The translations under genes were made by a program, and so were the position numbers. 45,849 nucleotides of DNA from Bradyrhizobium sp. NAS80.1 (GTDB taxonomy: Bacteria; Pseudomonadota; Alphaproteobacteria; Rhizobiales; Xanthobacteraceae): the NCBI RefSeq assembly GCF_001908205.1, contig NZ_LGHL01000002.1:1-45849 (forward strand), in the 5' to 3' direction. Under the pieces are notes generated by a model. That model worked only from the letters and a program-made list of their open reading frames with translations. It was not told the DNA's origin and ran no database searches. Positions 45,709 through 45,849 of the stretch are shown in pieces (position 1 is the stretch's first letter; each line of letters begins with the position of its first letter).

Positions 45709-45736
45709 TCCCGGACAAGCGCAGCGCGATCCGGGA
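45709..45736. repeat. Short inverted repeat after yqgE
   Basis: Arms TCCCGGA (45709-45715) and TCCGGGA (45730-45736) enclose CAAGCGCAGCGCGA. This is part of a repeat motif common downstream of Bradyrhizobium genes. The remaining sequence to the window end (45737-45849) shows no supported gene. Confidence 0.55.
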
Positions 45737-45849
45737 TCCCATATGTGGACGGCCCCCGTGGCACAAGAGCATTGTGAGGTTTGATCGGATCGCTTGCATC
45801 CAGATGTCCGGCCTGTCTGTGCAGCTTGGTCGCCGCTGGCCAAGATGGT

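Overview
The window is a chromosomal segment of a high-G+C alphaproteobacterium, most likely Bradyrhizobium or a very close relative. The main reasons are the urtABCDE-ureDABCEFG arrangement, a CysG-DUF2849-CysI-DUF934-CysH sulfur cluster, a NodQ-like CysN/CysC fusion, an OpgC-type glucan-modifying enzyme, an HWE-type histidine kinase, and several families of GC-rich palindromic intergenic repeats of the kind that fill Bradyrhizobium genomes. I recognised the family assignments by eye; no database search was run.

Region 1 (about 1-13.1 kb) is a urea uptake and hydrolysis locus on the + strand. A sigma-54 type promoter precedes urtABCDE (ABC urea importer), which runs straight into ureD, ureA and ureB. 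The urease set is interrupted between ureB and ureC by a repeat-flanked DUF559 endonuclease-like gene and an HD-domain (MESH1/SpoT-hydrolase-like) gene. ureC follows, then two tandem antibiotic-biosynthesis-monooxygenase-fold proteins, then ureE (with a very long histidine tail), ureF and ureG. Imported urea would be hydrolysed to ammonia by the Ni-urease, matured by UreD/E/F/G.

Region 2 (13.1-26.0 kb) is a mixed envelope, signalling and stress block. It holds a CHASE/HWE-type sensor kinase (frameshifted), a TetR regulator, OpgC, small membrane proteins (including DUF883), an AI-2E family transporter, an L,D-transpeptidase, a DUF2865 protein, a chemoreceptor (frameshifted), a CsbD protein and malate synthase G.

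Region 3 (26.4-38.0 kb) is a complete assimilatory sulfate locus. Leftward cysD and cysN/C (ATP sulfurylase plus APS kinase) diverge from rightward cysG, DUF2849, cysI, DUF934 and cysH (APS-reductase type). The rightward set is followed by a sulfate-binding protein and the permease genes cysT, cysW and cysA; cysT and cysA carry frameshifts.

Region 4 (38.0-45.8 kb) holds a CAP-domain lipoprotein, a patatin-like phospholipase, 3-hydroxybutyrate dehydrogenase, a TSUP/TauE exporter, a polysaccharide flippase, a small secreted protein, a DsbD-N-terminal-domain protein and a YqgE/AlgH protein.

Two observations stand out. First, five genes are broken by exactly one extra base in a homopolymer of 6-7 identical bases. 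All five shifts go in the same direction, which points to sequencing overcalls rather than biology. Second, the DUF559 gene sits precisely between the two arms of an inverted GC-rich repeat that also occurs elsewhere in the window as an empty element. This suggests a repeat/endonuclease unit, possibly mobile, that has landed inside the urease operon.
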